NCBI GenBank assembly: GCA_017479285.1
Contig: JAFVCL010000017.1
Coordinates: 1-32,604, forward strand
Source of the DNA: Lachnospiraceae bacterium
GTDB lineage: Bacteria > Bacillota > Clostridia > Lachnospirales > Lachnospiraceae
Length of the DNA stretch: 32,604 nt
Direction of reading: 5' to 3'
Shown here piece by piece: positions 7,870 through 17,812 of the stretch (the first letter of the stretch is position 1; each line of letters begins with the position of its first letter). The translations under genes and the position numbers were made by a program. Below the pieces are notes generated by a model. That model worked only from the letters and a program-made list of their open reading frames with translations, made no database searches and was not told the DNA's origin.

Positions 7870-8808
7870 CTACGCCAGATCCCCTGTCCAGCGTCCCGAA
7901 GCTCCGCAGGGAAGCACAAGCCCGTTTGAACTGACGGGCAGACCTATCTCGGAGCTTTCCACTTTGCCTCCCCGCCCGGACCTTACCGCGCTCTCTAACA
8001 TATAGGTCAGGACAGCAGGCTGAAGTCCCGTCGTATAGCTGTTTATCAAAAAGAAGGAGGCATCCTCCGACAAAAGCTTAGCCGCAAGTTCCACAAAGGG
8101 CCAGATACTCTCTTCTATCTTCCATATCTCCCCCTTGGGTCCCCTGCCGTACGAGGGTGGATCCATGATTATCCCGTCGTATGTATTGCCTCTTCTAAGC
8201 TCCCGCTCCACAAACTTTGTGCAGTCATCAACAAGCCATCTTATCGGGGCATCCGAAAGTCCCGAGGATGCCGCGTTTTCCTTTGCCCATGCCACCATAC
8301 CCTTTGCCGCATCGACATGGGTGACCTGTGCTCCCGCGGCGGCGGCGGCAATCGTCGCTCCCCCGGTATACGCGAAAAGATTCAAAACCTTAAAAGGCTT
8401 TCCGCCGGAAAAGTCCTTTGTTGCCCGCTCTTTTTTTCCGCTTTCAATGCTCTTTTTAATAACAGCGCTCGTCCAGTCCCAGTTTACCGCCTGCTCCGGG
8501 AATACCCCGGTATGCTTAAAGGCAAAGGGTTTGAGATGAAAAGTCAGTTTCTTCGAAACAGTTCCGTTAACCAATGGGTAATTAATCTCCCACTCTTCCG
8601 GAAGATTAAAAAACTCCCATTCGCCCCCGCCCTTGCTTGAGCGGTGGTAATGACCGTTTTTCTTTTTCCAGCGCCTGTCATCATGTCCCATGCTCCATAT
8701 AACCTGGGGATCGGGTCTTACGAGAATATACTCTCCCCATCTTTCCAGTTTTTCTCCGTCCGAGGTATCGATAACCTCATAATCCTTCCAATTATCTGCA
8801 GTCCACAT
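7870..8808 (-). CDS. Class I SAM-dependent methyltransferase (RlmI-like)
   Basis: 312 residues from the ATG at 8806-8808, chosen because AAGGGA lies six bases upstream. The ATG at 8844 has no such site. Motif I is VLNLFAYTGGATIAAA (about 141-156), the ribose-binding acid is Asp166 in THVDAAKG, and motif IV is DPPSYGRG (216-223). The DPPSY form is the pattern of the RlmI/YccW group that makes 5-methylcytosine in 23S rRNA. However, the N-terminal PUA domain of RlmI is not evident, so the substrate is uncertain. A nucleic-acid target is likely. It precedes the ABC-F gene and has a plausible promoter 50-80 bases upstream. Confidence 0.85.
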   Translation of the reverse strand: MWTADNWKDYEVIDTSDGEKLERWGEYILVRPDPQVIWSMGHDDRRWKKKNGHYHRSSKGGGEWEFFNLPEEWEINYPLVNGTVSKKLTFHLKPFAFKHTGVFPEQAVNWDWTSAVIKKSIESGKKERATKDFSGGKPFKVLNLFAYTGGATIAAAAAGAQVTHVDAAKGMVAWAKENAASSGLSDAPIRWLVDDCTKFVERELRRGNTYDGIIMDPPSYGRGPKGEIWKIEESIWPFVELAAKLLSEDASFFLINSYTTGLQPAVLTYMLESAVRSGRGGKVESSEIGLPVSSNGLVLPCGASGRWTGDLA

Positions 8809-8859
8809 AAATGATCCCTTATCGTTAAATCCTTTTAAACGCATAACATTTCATTATTT

Positions 8860-8888
8860 AGTGTAATCGTTTAACCGCTAAATATCAA
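8860..8888 (-). promoter_or_regulatory. Candidate sigma-A promoter of the methyltransferase/ABC-F pair
   Basis: On the minus strand -35 TTGATA (8883-8888), a 17-base spacer and -10 TACACT (8860-8865). The -35 matches consensus at five of six positions and the -10 at four of six. Transcription would start near 8853, about 45 bases before the preferred start codon. Confidence 0.4.
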
Positions 8889-8899
8889 GACAAAAACTT

Positions 8900-9013
8900 T
8901 CAGGCCGCCTCGCTGCCCTCGATAAAATCGTAATAATCCATCTCGCTTGCAAAGAGCATATATCTTCCTCCCACAAGTCCCATATAACCTTCCTGTGTGT
9001 AATATCCCTTCAT
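8900..9013 (-). CDS. Small conserved-looking 37-residue protein
   Basis: The frame encodes 37 residues, MKGYYTQEGYMGLVGGRYML at the start and ending EGSEAA. The ribosome binding site AAAAGGAGG (9022-9030) is essentially perfect with eight bases of spacing, which is the main evidence that it is translated. The product is rich in Tyr, Gly and acidic residues (six Tyr in 37), with no signal peptide, membrane helix or Cys. I recognise no domain and give no function, although similar YYT.EGYMG peptides seem familiar to me from Lachnospiraceae. It stands between the terminator of the FIST/chemoreceptor unit and the methyltransferase, so it may be its own transcript. The AT-rich 45 bases beyond the stop hold the next promoter. 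Confidence 0.72.
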   Translation of the reverse strand: MKGYYTQEGYMGLVGGRYMLFASEMDYYDFIEGSEAA

Positions 9014-9082
9014 AGCCTCTGCCTCCTTTTAAATGTATCCTTTGTGAACAACCCGTCGGATCCGCATCAATGTTATTTCCAC

Positions 9083-9117
9083 AAAAAATAAGAGCATGTT
9101 TATTTTCATGCTCTTAT
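9083..9117 (-). terminator. Intrinsic terminator downstream of the FIST-chemoreceptor unit
   Basis: ATAAGAGCATG (9088-9098) and CATGCTCTTAT (9107-9117) form a perfect 11-bp stem with an eight-base loop. The minus strand continues with TTTTTT (9083-9088). It lies about 95 bases beyond the chemoreceptor stop codon and before the 37-residue gene. Confidence 0.8.
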
Positions 9118-9212
9118 GTTAATACATTTTAAGAGGCATAAATGCCACTCAATCATTATTTGATTTAAATTCCCCGAGCCCGCCGGAATTTTCTTAAATC
9201 CCGCTCCGGGCT

Positions 9213-10163
<951 letters not shown>

Positions 10164-11219
10164 TTATTCAAACACAACGCATGTCATTGTCTGGTTTACA
10201 AACTGACCGTTGTAATGCTCTCCGTATCCGATCAGTCCGCAGGAGGTTCCGAGAGACCCTATCTTGTTGAGGTAATTGCCAAGCTCATGCTTATCATTAA
10301 GCACAATATATCTGAATACACAGTTTACGGAGAAGATCGAAGAAACCTTGTTAAAATCGCGCTTTATATTATCCACGGTTTTCTGGGCGATTTCCATGAT
10401 ATCATTCATCTGCAAAAGAGTAAGTATGTCGGAATCGTTTACCTGGCGGTAGCAGGTAAGTCCGTTGCCCTCGACACCCTTTAAGGAAACGATGCAGATA
10501 TCATCGCCGATCATCTTTCCGAGAGGATTGACAAAGGTCTGGTTTCCGATTTCCTTTTCCGTAACCTTTGTAAGATCCATATAAACCTGCTTTGCCGGGC
10601 GGCCGTTAAGCTCCCCGATATAATAGCGGCTTCTGTCGGTCTTTGAAGCGAGAAGTCTTACTCCCTCCACAGGAGTATAGATGTTTTCCTTGTACGCCTT
10701 AACCTTTCCGTGTTCATTCTTTATAACGGCATAAGCCATTCCGTCGGGATAAACCTTTCCGTTTGCGGAAACCTTCCCCGCATCCCCTGTTGCGCCCATA
10801 AGCTCTATATGGTGCTTTGAGAGCAGTCCGCTTACAGTGTTCAGAACGCAGGCATCGTTTCCGGAGCAGAAATCAATTATCGCGGTGTTGTTCTGTCCCG
10901 GGCGGACCTTTGCTATATCGGCGATCAGCCTGTCAATGTTTTTTGCGGGCGCAACCGACACATTTTCAAGCACGCCTGCTGCCGCTGTCACACCCTCCGT
11001 GTACGCCGTGATGGCCACACCCTTCTCAAGCACCTTTGTATCATATCCCATAGCGATACATCCGATGCTGGGAATTCCGGGATAAAGCTTTTCAAGCTCC
11101 TCTACATGAGCCTCAAACTTGTCTGCCCCCGTTGTCATTATTATCAGCTTAGGTGCTGACAAACCTTTTACAGCCTCGGCAAGATTTCCGGTGCTGCTTG
11201 TACCGTAAAAAGTTTTCAT
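10164..11219 (-). CDS. FIST domain sensory protein
   Basis: 351 residues from the ATG at 11217-11219, selected because AGGAG lies nine bases upstream. The ATG nine bases earlier abuts that site. The product has the FIST N-domain pattern (PKLIIMTTGADKFEAH, then IGCIAMGYDT and GATGDAGKV) and a FIST_C region toward the C-terminus (about 200-340, ending GYGEHYNGQFVNQTMTCVVF). FIST domains are thought to bind small ligands, possibly amino acids, and occur with chemoreceptors and histidine kinases. No membrane helix or signal peptide is present. It is first in a two-gene unit with the cytosolic chemoreceptor, so it is probably the ligand-sensing half of that receptor. Confidence 0.88.
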   Translation of the reverse strand: MKTFYGTSSTGNLAEAVKGLSAPKLIIMTTGADKFEAHVEELEKLYPGIPSIGCIAMGYDTKVLEKGVAITAYTEGVTAAAGVLENVSVAPAKNIDRLIADIAKVRPGQNNTAIIDFCSGNDACVLNTVSGLLSKHHIELMGATGDAGKVSANGKVYPDGMAYAVIKNEHGKVKAYKENIYTPVEGVRLLASKTDRSRYYIGELNGRPAKQVYMDLTKVTEKEIGNQTFVNPLGKMIGDDICIVSLKGVEGNGLTCYRQVNDSDILTLLQMNDIMEIAQKTVDNIKRDFNKVSSIFSVNCVFRYIVLNDKHELGNYLNKIGSLGTSCGLIGYGEHYNGQFVNQTMTCVVFE

Positions 11220-11309
11220 TTGCCACATCTCCTATATTTATAGTATTCCTATGGGAATTTTTACCAAAGGAATCTAAAATAAACAAAAAATTTTGTATGA
11301 TTTAATGGT

Positions 11310-11338
11310 ATTTTACCACTATCCTCCCCCTGTAACAA
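11310..11338 (-). promoter_or_regulatory. Candidate extended -10 promoter of the FIST unit
   Basis: On the minus strand -35 TTGTTA (11333-11338), a 17-base spacer and -10 TAAAAT (11310-11315) with TGG directly before it, an extended -10. Transcription would start near 11303, leaving an 84-base leader that also holds a small dyad, ATTCC/GGAAT, near 11244-11257. Confidence 0.5.
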
Positions 11339-11359
11339 GGATTAAAAACTATTTCCCCT

Positions 11360-13078
11360 TTACTCAAGTCTGAACCTGTTTACATTGCCGTAGAGCTCGT
11401 CGGAAATCTCTACACCCGCATGCGCATCCTCGCTTATGGACTTCATGCTGTCCGAGATCTCGACTGTCTTTTCCGTCACACCGGATATACCCTCCGCCGC
11501 CTCGCCGACAGACACATTAAGTGAATCCGTGAGGGAGCTTACAGTGGAGAGATTATCGCGTATGGAGCCGCTGAGCTTCTCAAAATCCTTCATCATTTCA
11601 TCGATACGCTCGGCAGTCTCACGGTAATCGCTGCTTGTCTGCACAAGACTTCTGTATCCTCCCACAGCGGTTTCGTTCATGAACTCAACCATTTTTTCTG
11701 CTTCCTTCGCAAGTCCCTCAACAGCAGAGATCACATCCGCTGAAACGGTCTGTATCTCGGAGGCCGCGGCTGCGGAATCCTGTGCAAGCTTTCCGATCTC
11801 CGAAGCGACCACGGCAAAGCCTCTTCCCGCTTCTCCCGCTCTTGCCGCCTCTATCGATGCGTTAAGTGAAAGCAGGTTGGTCTGGGAGGTTATATTAAGG
11901 ATGTTTTCGGTAAGCACACTGATTTTGTCAACGGCCTTTGAATCGTTTATTCTGTCCTCAACCACTGCCGCCATATCACTGACACGCCTTGCGACCTCAT
12001 CCTCCATCTTCACGGCGTTTTCTCCGGTCCGGGTTGCCTGGCTGTGAATGCTCTCGGAGAATTCCGTACCCTCCCCGATCTTTCCGACAATATCCTCAAA
12101 TGAGCCCACGCTGTCCCTTACAAGATCATCGATATTGCGGAGTGAGGAAGACACCTCCTCCATGGACACGCTCATCTCTTCCATCGTTGTGCTTACATCA
12201 TCCGCATTCGCAAGAGTCACATCGATACTCTGCCTCATTCTTTCGGAGGCCTGCTTCATGGAGTCGGAATCCTTCCGTACCGCAAGAAGTATTCCCCTGA
12301 TATATTCCATAAACCTGTTTACATTTTTTCCGATGGTCTCAAACTCGTCGCCACCCTGAAGATTTATGCTCCTCGTAAGGTCCCCGTTTCCGTCCGAAAG
12401 CTCGGATATCTTGGTATTCAGCGCAATAAAGCCCTTTCTTAATATCAGCCTTATTACAAATACGATTCCCACACCGACTATTAGCGCAGCCGCGCAGACT
12501 CCGATGATCAGCTTAAGAAGGCTTCCCGTCTGCGCGTTGACCCAGTCTACCGAAAGATCCACCACCGCAAGGGCGACAACAACTCCTTCCGAATAGATCG
12601 GGCTGTAGGCGGAAAGGTGGGTTCCCCACTCATCCGTATAGGGCTCTGCCGTAGCAACAGTCTCTCCCTTGTAAGCCATGCTCATCTCGTATTCGTCGCT
12701 TTCAAATTCATCCCCCGGAAGTCCAGGCTCCTCGGGGTCGGAATCGACAATAAATTCAGCCCCTCCGTCGGGTTTCTGCCTTACGGTATAGACATATTCC
12801 ACCCCGGCATTTTCAAGGAAAAGCGTCAACTCCTCGTGAACCTTATCATAGGCCTCGCTTCCCTCCTCATCGCCGGGCTCTATCCCGGGAAGAAGCTCCC
12901 CCGAAACCGATGCCGCGACGCATCTTGTTATGTTCATCGCGTTTTCCTTGATCTGTTCGACAAGAGCCTTCTTTGCCCTGTTATAGATAGTCGCCCCGAT
13001 CACCACATCCGAAATGATTAAAAGTGCAAGTACAAAGATAAAAATTTTTGCTGAGATACTGATCTTTCTGACCTTCAT
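11360..13078 (-). CDS. Transmembrane methyl-accepting chemotaxis protein
   Basis: 572 residues. Membrane helix 1 is at about 11-30 and helix 2 at 188-211. The extracellular domain between them (31-187) has a single-Cache-like look, with [20 protein letters not shown] and [25 protein letters not shown] domain follows (about 211-263). The signalling hairpin tip (393-432) reads [20 protein letters not shown] with [12 protein letters not shown]. It senses an external ligand that I cannot name and passes the signal to CheA/CheW. The start has GGGAG eight bases upstream. It lies 13 bases behind tcdA and may share its transcript. No clear terminator follows before the FIST promoter. Confidence 0.94.
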   Translation of the reverse strand: MKVRKISISAKIFIFVLALLIISDVVIGATIYNRAKKALVEQIKENAMNITRCVAASVSGELLPGIEPGDEEGSEAYDKVHEELTLFLENAGVEYVYTVRQKPDGGAEFIVDSDPEEPGLPGDEFESDEYEMSMAYKGETVATAEPYTDEWGTHLSAYSPIYSEGVVVALAVVDLSVDWVNAQTGSLLKLIIGVCAAALIVGVGIVFVIRLILRKGFIALNTKISELSDGNGDLTRSINLQGGDEFETIGKNVNRFMEYIRGILLAVRKDSDSMKQASERMRQSIDVTLANADDVSTTMEEMSVSMEEVSSSLRNIDDLVRDSVGSFEDIVGKIGEGTEFSESIHSQATRTGENAVKMEDEVARRVSDMAAVVEDRINDSKAVDKISVLTENILNITSQTNLLSLNASIEAARAGEAGRGFAVVASEIGKLAQDSAAAASEIQTVSADVISAVEGLAKEAEKMVEFMNETAVGGYRSLVQTSSDYRETAERIDEMMKDFEKLSGSIRDNLSTVSSLTDSLNVSVGEAAEGISGVTEKTVEISDSMKSISEDAHAGVEISDELYGNVNRFRLE

Positions 13079-13091
13079 TTTTTAGTCTCCC

Positions 13092-13823
13092 TTATATGTA
13101 TTCTTTTGTTAGGTCTCTTATTATCTCTCCGGCGATTATAAGACCGGCAACAGACGGTACGAATGCCACAGATCCCGGAAGGCTCCTGCGAAGTCCCCCA
13201 TCCTCCCCCGAACTGTCCACTTCCTCCTCCAGAGGCGTCATTGGTTTTTCCTTTGAATAAACAACCTTTAGCTTTTTAATGCCTCTCTTTTTGCACTCAT
13301 GGCGCATTACCTTCGCAAGGGGACACATCTCGGTTTTGTAGATATCCGTAACCTCAAAGGCCGTAGGGTCCGTTTTGTTTCCCGCTCCCATGGCTGATAT
13401 GACCGGCACTCCCGCTTTTATCGCATTCTCGATTATCGTAAGCTTTCCGGTAACGGTGTCTATCGCATCCACAACATAATCGTACCTTGAAAAATCAATT
13501 TCCCCCTGCGTCTCCGGAAGGTAAAAAAGCTTATAGACATGGGCCCTGCAATCCGGGTTTATATCAAGTACCCTCTCCCTTGCGACATCCACCTTATACC
13601 GCCCCACGGTACTCCTTAAAGCGATGATCTGCCTGTTCAGGTTTGTAATACTTACCGTATCATTATCAATAAGATCAAGGGCTCCGACTCCGCTCCTTGC
13701 GAGAGCCTCCACAACATATCCTCCCACTCCGCCGACCCCGAAAACAGCAATACGGCAGGAAGACAATCTATCCATTGCCCTCCTACCGTAAAGGATTCGT
13801 GTTCTTGTAAATGCGTCCGGCAT
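13092..13823 (-). CDS. tcdA: tRNA threonylcarbamoyladenosine dehydratase
   Basis: E1-like enzyme of the ThiF/MoeB superfamily that uses ATP to cyclise t6A37 of ANN-decoding tRNAs to ct6A. The 243 residues start with the family pattern RTRILYGRRAMDRL, followed by the nucleotide loop GVGGVGGYVVEALARSG (29-45). Asp53, Asn62 and Arg64 of DNDTVSITNLNRQ and Lys77 belong to the ATP site. VDAIDTVTGK (118-127), SAMGAGNKTDPT and the Pro-rich DLTKEYI C-terminal region also fit TcdA rather than ThiF. The ribosome binding site is AGAGG at seven bases. A membrane chemoreceptor gene follows at 13 bases; a shared function is not obvious. Confidence 0.92.
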   Translation of the reverse strand: MPDAFTRTRILYGRRAMDRLSSCRIAVFGVGGVGGYVVEALARSGVGALDLIDNDTVSITNLNRQIIALRSTVGRYKVDVARERVLDINPDCRAHVYKLFYLPETQGEIDFSRYDYVVDAIDTVTGKLTIIENAIKAGVPVISAMGAGNKTDPTAFEVTDIYKTEMCPLAKVMRHECKKRGIKKLKVVYSKEKPMTPLEEEVDSSGEDGGLRRSLPGSVAFVPSVAGLIIAGEIIRDLTKEYI

Positions 13824-13888
13824 GTTAAAACCTCTTACTGCTCAAAGTATCCTGCCTGATATGTTACATACCCTTATCAGCTCACATA

Positions 13889-13917
13889 ATAATACCATTT
13901 TATTCCGGATTTGTCTT
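13889..13917 (-). promoter_or_regulatory. Candidate promoter of tcdA and the membrane chemoreceptor
   Basis: On the minus strand -35 AAGACA (13912-13917), 17 bases and -10 TATTAT (13889-13894), in the 113-base gap after the alcohol dehydrogenase gene. A dyad CTGATA/TATCAG containing TATGTTACATA lies between this -10 and tcdA (about 13855-13880), in the expected 5' leader. Confidence 0.35.
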
Positions 13918-13936
13918 ATACTTTTTTTCCTGAACA

Positions 13937-15085
13937 CTAATATGCCTTTTTATACAATTTCATTATATCCTCATACGTTGTCTTTCTCGGATTAACCTTT
14001 ATATTTCCGCTCTTCATGGCATCAGTGGACATCTTTTCAAAGAATTCCTCTTTTACCCCCACTTCTTTTAACCCCGAAGGGATTCCAAGCTTTTTACTTA
14101 AGCTTTTGATTTCATCCACCAATGTGTTTATATCAAATTCTCTCCCATCTTCCCGGCCGGAAGAAAGACATCTGTATATATCATAATACTTTTCTATAGT
14201 TGCAGATCCGTTATATTCAATCACTGTTGGAAGAAGGATAGCATTTGCCAATCCATGCGGAACATCAAAATATGCGCTGACCGGGTGGCTCATGGCATGT
14301 ACATTTCCAAGTCTGGCATGAGAAAAAGCTATTCCCGCAAAAAGTGAACCCTGCATCATACTGCGAGCCGCATCTTTATTCCCTCTGTTTTCGACATATT
14401 CACACAGATTCCCTCCTATAAGCTCAATGGCTTTTAAAGCCATCATATCGGAAAAAGGAGAAGCCTTTAATGAAACATATGCCTCTATTGCATGTACAAG
14501 TGCATCTATTCCACAGGCAGCCGCAGTCTTTTCCGGAACGCTTTCTATAAGTTCCGGATCCAATAAGGCATACCGGGGCAGAATATACTCGCTTCCAATC
14601 GTGAGCTTATAATTGCGACTATGGTCCGTGATAACCGAGAAAGCCGTCACCTCCGATCCTGTTCCTGCGGTGGTGGGAACTGCTATGATCGGAACAACCG
14701 GTCCCGGGATCTTTGAGACTCCCTCATAATCATTTATGTTTCCTCCGAATTTGGCAACAACAGCCACAGCTTTGGCAACATCCAACGGTGAGCCTCCGCC
14801 TATTGCTATTATCATATCAGCACCGCTCTTAACAAAACTCTCCGCCGCTTTATGTACGGTGTCGGTGCTCGGATTGGCCTCCGTTTCGGTAAATGACTCG
14901 CACTGCACTCCACCGTTTTCCAATTCCTCAGAACATTTACCGACCAATCCTATCCGTTTCAAATGTGGTCCGGAGATTATAAATGCCTTTTTCCCTCCAA
15001 GCTTTGAGGCAAGTTTCGGCAATTTTGTAACGATCCTGTCTCCGAAAAAAATACCCTGCGGTATCGAAAATGAGAATTCTTCCAT
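13937..15085 (-). CDS. Iron-containing alcohol dehydrogenase
   Basis: NAD(P)-dependent group III dehydrogenase of 382 residues, the usual length, cytoplasmic. The nucleotide loop is GGGSPLDVAKA (96-106), with PTTAGTGSEVT at 137-147. The four metal ligands are all present: Asp194 and His198 in ACGIDALVHAIEAY, His263 in NVHAMSHP and His277 in VPHGLANA. Family members reduce aldehydes such as acetaldehyde, lactaldehyde, succinic semialdehyde or sulfoacetaldehyde. The gene follows the class III aminotransferase by 20 bases, so its likely role is to reduce the semialdehyde or aldehyde that enzyme makes. The exact substrate is not determined by sequence. It is last in the transporter-catabolism unit, and I see no strong terminator after it. 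Confidence 0.9.
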   Translation of the reverse strand: MEEFSFSIPQGIFFGDRIVTKLPKLASKLGGKKAFIISGPHLKRIGLVGKCSEELENGGVQCESFTETEANPSTDTVHKAAESFVKSGADMIIAIGGGSPLDVAKAVAVVAKFGGNINDYEGVSKIPGPVVPIIAVPTTAGTGSEVTAFSVITDHSRNYKLTIGSEYILPRYALLDPELIESVPEKTAAACGIDALVHAIEAYVSLKASPFSDMMALKAIELIGGNLCEYVENRGNKDAARSMMQGSLFAGIAFSHARLGNVHAMSHPVSAYFDVPHGLANAILLPTVIEYNGSATIEKYYDIYRCLSSGREDGREFDINTLVDEIKSLSKKLGIPSGLKEVGVKEEFFEKMSTDAMKSGNIKVNPRKTTYEDIMKLYKKAY

Positions 15086-15105
15086 TTCTTAATCACTCCT
15101 GCCTT

Positions 15106-16320
15106 TTAAGCTATTGCTTCCACTGACTCTTTAATGATCCAGTACGCTTCATCGCAATCCTCTTTTGTAATGATAAGTGGTGGAACCATTCTTATAGTAT
15201 GCGCTCCGATTGCCGTAAGAAGGAGATGTCTGTTAAGACATTCATGCTTAATATCCACCGCATCTATTTTGTCATCAAATTCAACTCCCACCAGAAGTCC
15301 CTGACCCCTTACCTCCTTGATATGAGGAAGGTTTTCAAGTTTCTCCATAAAATACTTTCCTATGCTTGCTGCATTCCCGGCAAGATCCCGTTCCAGAAGC
15401 TCTCCCACCTGGGCAAGTGCGGCCGCACAGCTTACCGGATGACCTCCAAAGGTAGTTCCGTGGGAACCCGGTGTAAAAGCTTTTGCCACTTTTTCAGATG
15501 CACATATCGCACCGATGGGCATTCCTCCTCCGAGTGCCTTGGCCATTGAAACAATATCCGGTTTTATACCGTAATGCATAAAGCTCATTATCTTTCCTGT
15601 TCTACACCATCCGGTCTGGACTTCATCTATTAAAAGAAGCATTTCCTTCTCATCGCAGAACTTTCTTAAGCCCTCCATAAATTCCTGTGTGGCAGGATGA
15701 ACACCTCCCTCTCCCTGGACAGGCTCTATCATTATAGCGATGGTATTTTCGCAACATGCATCTTTAAATGCCTGCAGATCATTGTACGGAGCATAAGAAA
15801 AACCGTAGGTCATAGGACCGAAACCTATCTGGCATCCGTTTCCGGGCTGTCCTGTGGCAGACATCGCTCCGAAGGTACGACCATGAAATCCCATCTTCGC
15901 AGTAACTATGTGATACCTGTTGGGTCCATAATTTTCAATTCCGTACTTTCGAGCCATCTTTATCATTGCCTCGTTTGCCTCAGTACCGGAATTCTGAAAA
16001 AATATCTTATCCATCCCTATTGTGGTACATACCTTTTCTGCAAGGAGTGCCTGTGGAATCGTATAGGGATAGTTAAAAGTATGCATAAGTGTCTTAGTCT
16101 GGCTTATTACTGCATCCACTACCTTCTCGTTACAACTTCCCGCAGAATTAACAGCGATCCCGGCATAAAAATCCAGATACTTTTCCCCCTTTTCATCATA
16201 GATATACTGATCCTTTGCCCGTTCCGCAAGAAAATCAAAACGCTCATAGGTCTCGATCATATACTTTGATACCTTGTCCTTTATATCCTGTGCTGTGTAG
16301 CCTGTCTCCTCTAATATCAT
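15106..16320 (-). CDS. Class III (ArgD/GABA-type) PLP aminotransferase
   Basis: 404 residues, cytoplasmic, fold type I. PLP contacts are SGTEAN (111-116), FHGRT (145-149), the Asp of IDEVQTGWCR (232) and the Schiff-base Lys261 in SMAKALGGG. GTTFGGHP also fits. The arginine in TIRMVPPL is the usual carboxylate contact of acetylornithine/omega-amino acid enzymes. Family reactions move the terminal amino group of ornithine derivatives, GABA, beta-alanine, taurine or polyamines to 2-oxoglutarate or pyruvate. Absence of other arginine genes and the neighbouring alcohol dehydrogenase argue for catabolism rather than ArgD. The start overlaps the stop of the kinase-like gene in ATGA, with GGGAG upstream. 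Confidence 0.88.
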   Translation of the reverse strand: MILEETGYTAQDIKDKVSKYMIETYERFDFLAERAKDQYIYDEKGEKYLDFYAGIAVNSAGSCNEKVVDAVISQTKTLMHTFNYPYTIPQALLAEKVCTTIGMDKIFFQNSGTEANEAMIKMARKYGIENYGPNRYHIVTAKMGFHGRTFGAMSATGQPGNGCQIGFGPMTYGFSYAPYNDLQAFKDACCENTIAIMIEPVQGEGGVHPATQEFMEGLRKFCDEKEMLLLIDEVQTGWCRTGKIMSFMHYGIKPDIVSMAKALGGGMPIGAICASEKVAKAFTPGSHGTTFGGHPVSCAAALAQVGELLERDLAGNAASIGKYFMEKLENLPHIKEVRGQGLLVGVEFDDKIDAVDIKHECLNRHLLLTAIGAHTIRMVPPLIITKEDCDEAYWIIKESVEAIA

Positions 16321-17006
16321 AGCTTACTCCCTTCTGTGATCTTCAGCTCCTCATCGTTCTTTCTTACATCTGAAGCAGTTATAAAACCTTTGATCATCAA
16401 ATACTGTTCTATCAGCTTTACGCAGTTTTCTATTCCGACTTTCTCGCTGTTTAGTGTCATATCATAGTTAACCGGATTCGTCCAATAATTGCCGTGGGTG
16501 TAGTACGCATAATAATCCGCTCTGTATTTATCCGTACTGCTTATGGTTGCATGTGCCACCTCCTCCGTCACTCCCATGTGCTCCATCGTTCTCTCAACAC
16601 AGAACATTCTCGGCGCCTCTATATAAACGCTCACAACATTTGTTCTGTCCCTAAGTACATAATCCGCACATTTTCCAACAATAACACATGATTCCCGATC
16701 CGCAAGATTCCTTATGATTTCACTTTGATACTCAAACAGCTTATCGTCAGAAACAAATTTCTCATTCCTCGCTATATAGTTTCTTGATCTTGGCAATCCT
16801 TTAAGAAAATTTGAAAAGCCTCCTTTGTCTCTTATCTTCTCATTTACCTCCTGAAAAAGCTTTTCATCCAGCCCGCTCATTTGACTCGCCAATGTAAGTA
16901 TTCGGTTCTCGTAACAATGAATTCCGAGCTCCTTGGCAAGCAGCGAGGCAATCTCTTTTCCTCCTGTTCCAAAACCTCTGGCAAATGTAACCACAAATCT
17001 CTCCAT
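16317..17006 (-). CDS. Cytidylate kinase-like family protein
   Basis: 229 residues from the ATG at 17004-17006, chosen for GGAGG eight bases upstream. The in-frame ATG 15 bases earlier overlaps that site. The N-terminus, VTFARGFGTGGKEIASLLAK, is the modified P-loop of the cytidylate_kin2 family (Pfam PF13189), followed by ELGIHCYENRIL. ESCVIVGKCADYVLRDR (about 105-120) and a helical lid region match family layout. True CMP kinase (Cmk) is different, and the substrate of this family is mostly unknown. Its position between the transporter ATPase and the aminotransferase, overlapping the latter, suggests a role tied to the imported compound, possibly regulatory phosphorylation. That is inference. 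Confidence 0.82.
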   Translation of the reverse strand: MERFVVTFARGFGTGGKEIASLLAKELGIHCYENRILTLASQMSGLDEKLFQEVNEKIRDKGGFSNFLKGLPRSRNYIARNEKFVSDDKLFEYQSEIIRNLADRESCVIVGKCADYVLRDRTNVVSVYIEAPRMFCVERTMEHMGVTEEVAHATISSTDKYRADYYAYYTHGNYWTNPVNYDMTLNSEKVGIENCVKLIEQYLMIKGFITASDVRKNDEELKITEGSKL

Positions 17007-17051
17007 GTAAAATCCCTCCATTTATAATTTCTTCCGAAAACTTTTTAGTAC

Positions 17052-17792
17052 TTACCCCTCAAGATATCTGCTGAGGAACTCCCTTGTTCTCGGATTCTTT
17101 GGATTACTGAAAAGCTCGGACGGAGGTGCATCTTCAGCCACATACCCTCTGTCCATAAAGATAGTCCTCGTAGAAACATCTCGCGCAAAAGCCATCTCGT
17201 GGGTTACTATAAGCATTGTTAATCCTGTTGTTGCCAAATGCTTCATCACGTTCAAAACCTCACCAACCATCTCCGGATCGAGTGCTGAGGTAGGTTCATC
17301 AAAAAGTAATACCTCCGGATTCATACATAATGCTCTCGCAATAGCCACCCTCTGTTTTTGTCCTCCCGAAAGCTGGGCAGGTTTTGCATTAATATACGGA
17401 GCCATTCCGACCTCCTTTAAGTGGGATATCGCTCTGTCAAATGCCTCTGCCTTGGATATATGCAGTACTTTTCTTGTGCAGATCATACAATTCTGCAAAA
17501 CGGTCATATTGTTAAACAGATTGAAGGATTGGAATACCATTCCGACCTTCGCACGGTATTCATTGATCTCCCGCTGAGCATCCCTGACCTCACGGTTGTG
17601 ATAATAAATCTTTCCCGAGGTTTGGTGCTCAAGTCTGTTAATACAGCGGAGAAAGGTTGATTTTCCGGATCCCGACGACCCTACTATACATATGATTTCG
17701 CCCTTTTTTACTTCAATATCGATCTTCCTCAGCACTTCATGTTTTCCAAATGATTTGCTCAGGTTACATACACTGATTATCGCTTCATCCAT
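17052..17792 (-). CDS. Polar amino acid ABC transporter, ATP-binding subunit (GlnQ/HisP type)
   Basis: Energises uptake by the adjoining permease. The 246 residues have Walker [10 protein letters not shown] (38-46), the Q-loop in VFQSFNLF (86-93), signature [15 protein letters not shown] (141-155), Walker [15 protein letters not shown] (161-174) and the switch His in IVTHEM. These details are those of the polar amino acid uptake subfamily. It lies 20 bases after the permease, with AGGAGG upstream. The next gene, for the kinase-like protein, begins 45 bases downstream, so the unit continues into metabolism genes. Confidence 0.95.
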   Translation of the reverse strand: MDEAIISVCNLSKSFGKHEVLRKIDIEVKKGEIICIVGSSGSGKSTFLRCINRLEHQTSGKIYYHNREVRDAQREINEYRAKVGMVFQSFNLFNNMTVLQNCMICTRKVLHISKAEAFDRAISHLKEVGMAPYINAKPAQLSGGQKQRVAIARALCMNPEVLLFDEPTSALDPEMVGEVLNVMKHLATTGLTMLIVTHEMAFARDVSTRTIFMDRGYVAEDAPPSELFSNPKNPRTREFLSRYLEG

Positions 17793-17812
17793 AATATGCC
17801 TCCTGATTATTT

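Noticed and set aside
9177-9212. GC-rich inverted repeat AGCCCG/CGGGCT directly after the cytosolic chemoreceptor gene
   Set aside because: The loop is long (24 bases) and no T run follows. The hairpin at 9083-9117 is a much better terminator.
15697-16269. Plus-strand open frame of 190 codons opposite the aminotransferase
   Set aside because: It is a shadow of a conserved gene, without ribosome binding site or recognisable domain.
15106-16320. Aminotransferase as biosynthetic ArgD
   Set aside because: No other arginine genes are near and it sits in a transporter/alcohol dehydrogenase unit. ArgD cannot be excluded from sequence alone, so I give only the class.
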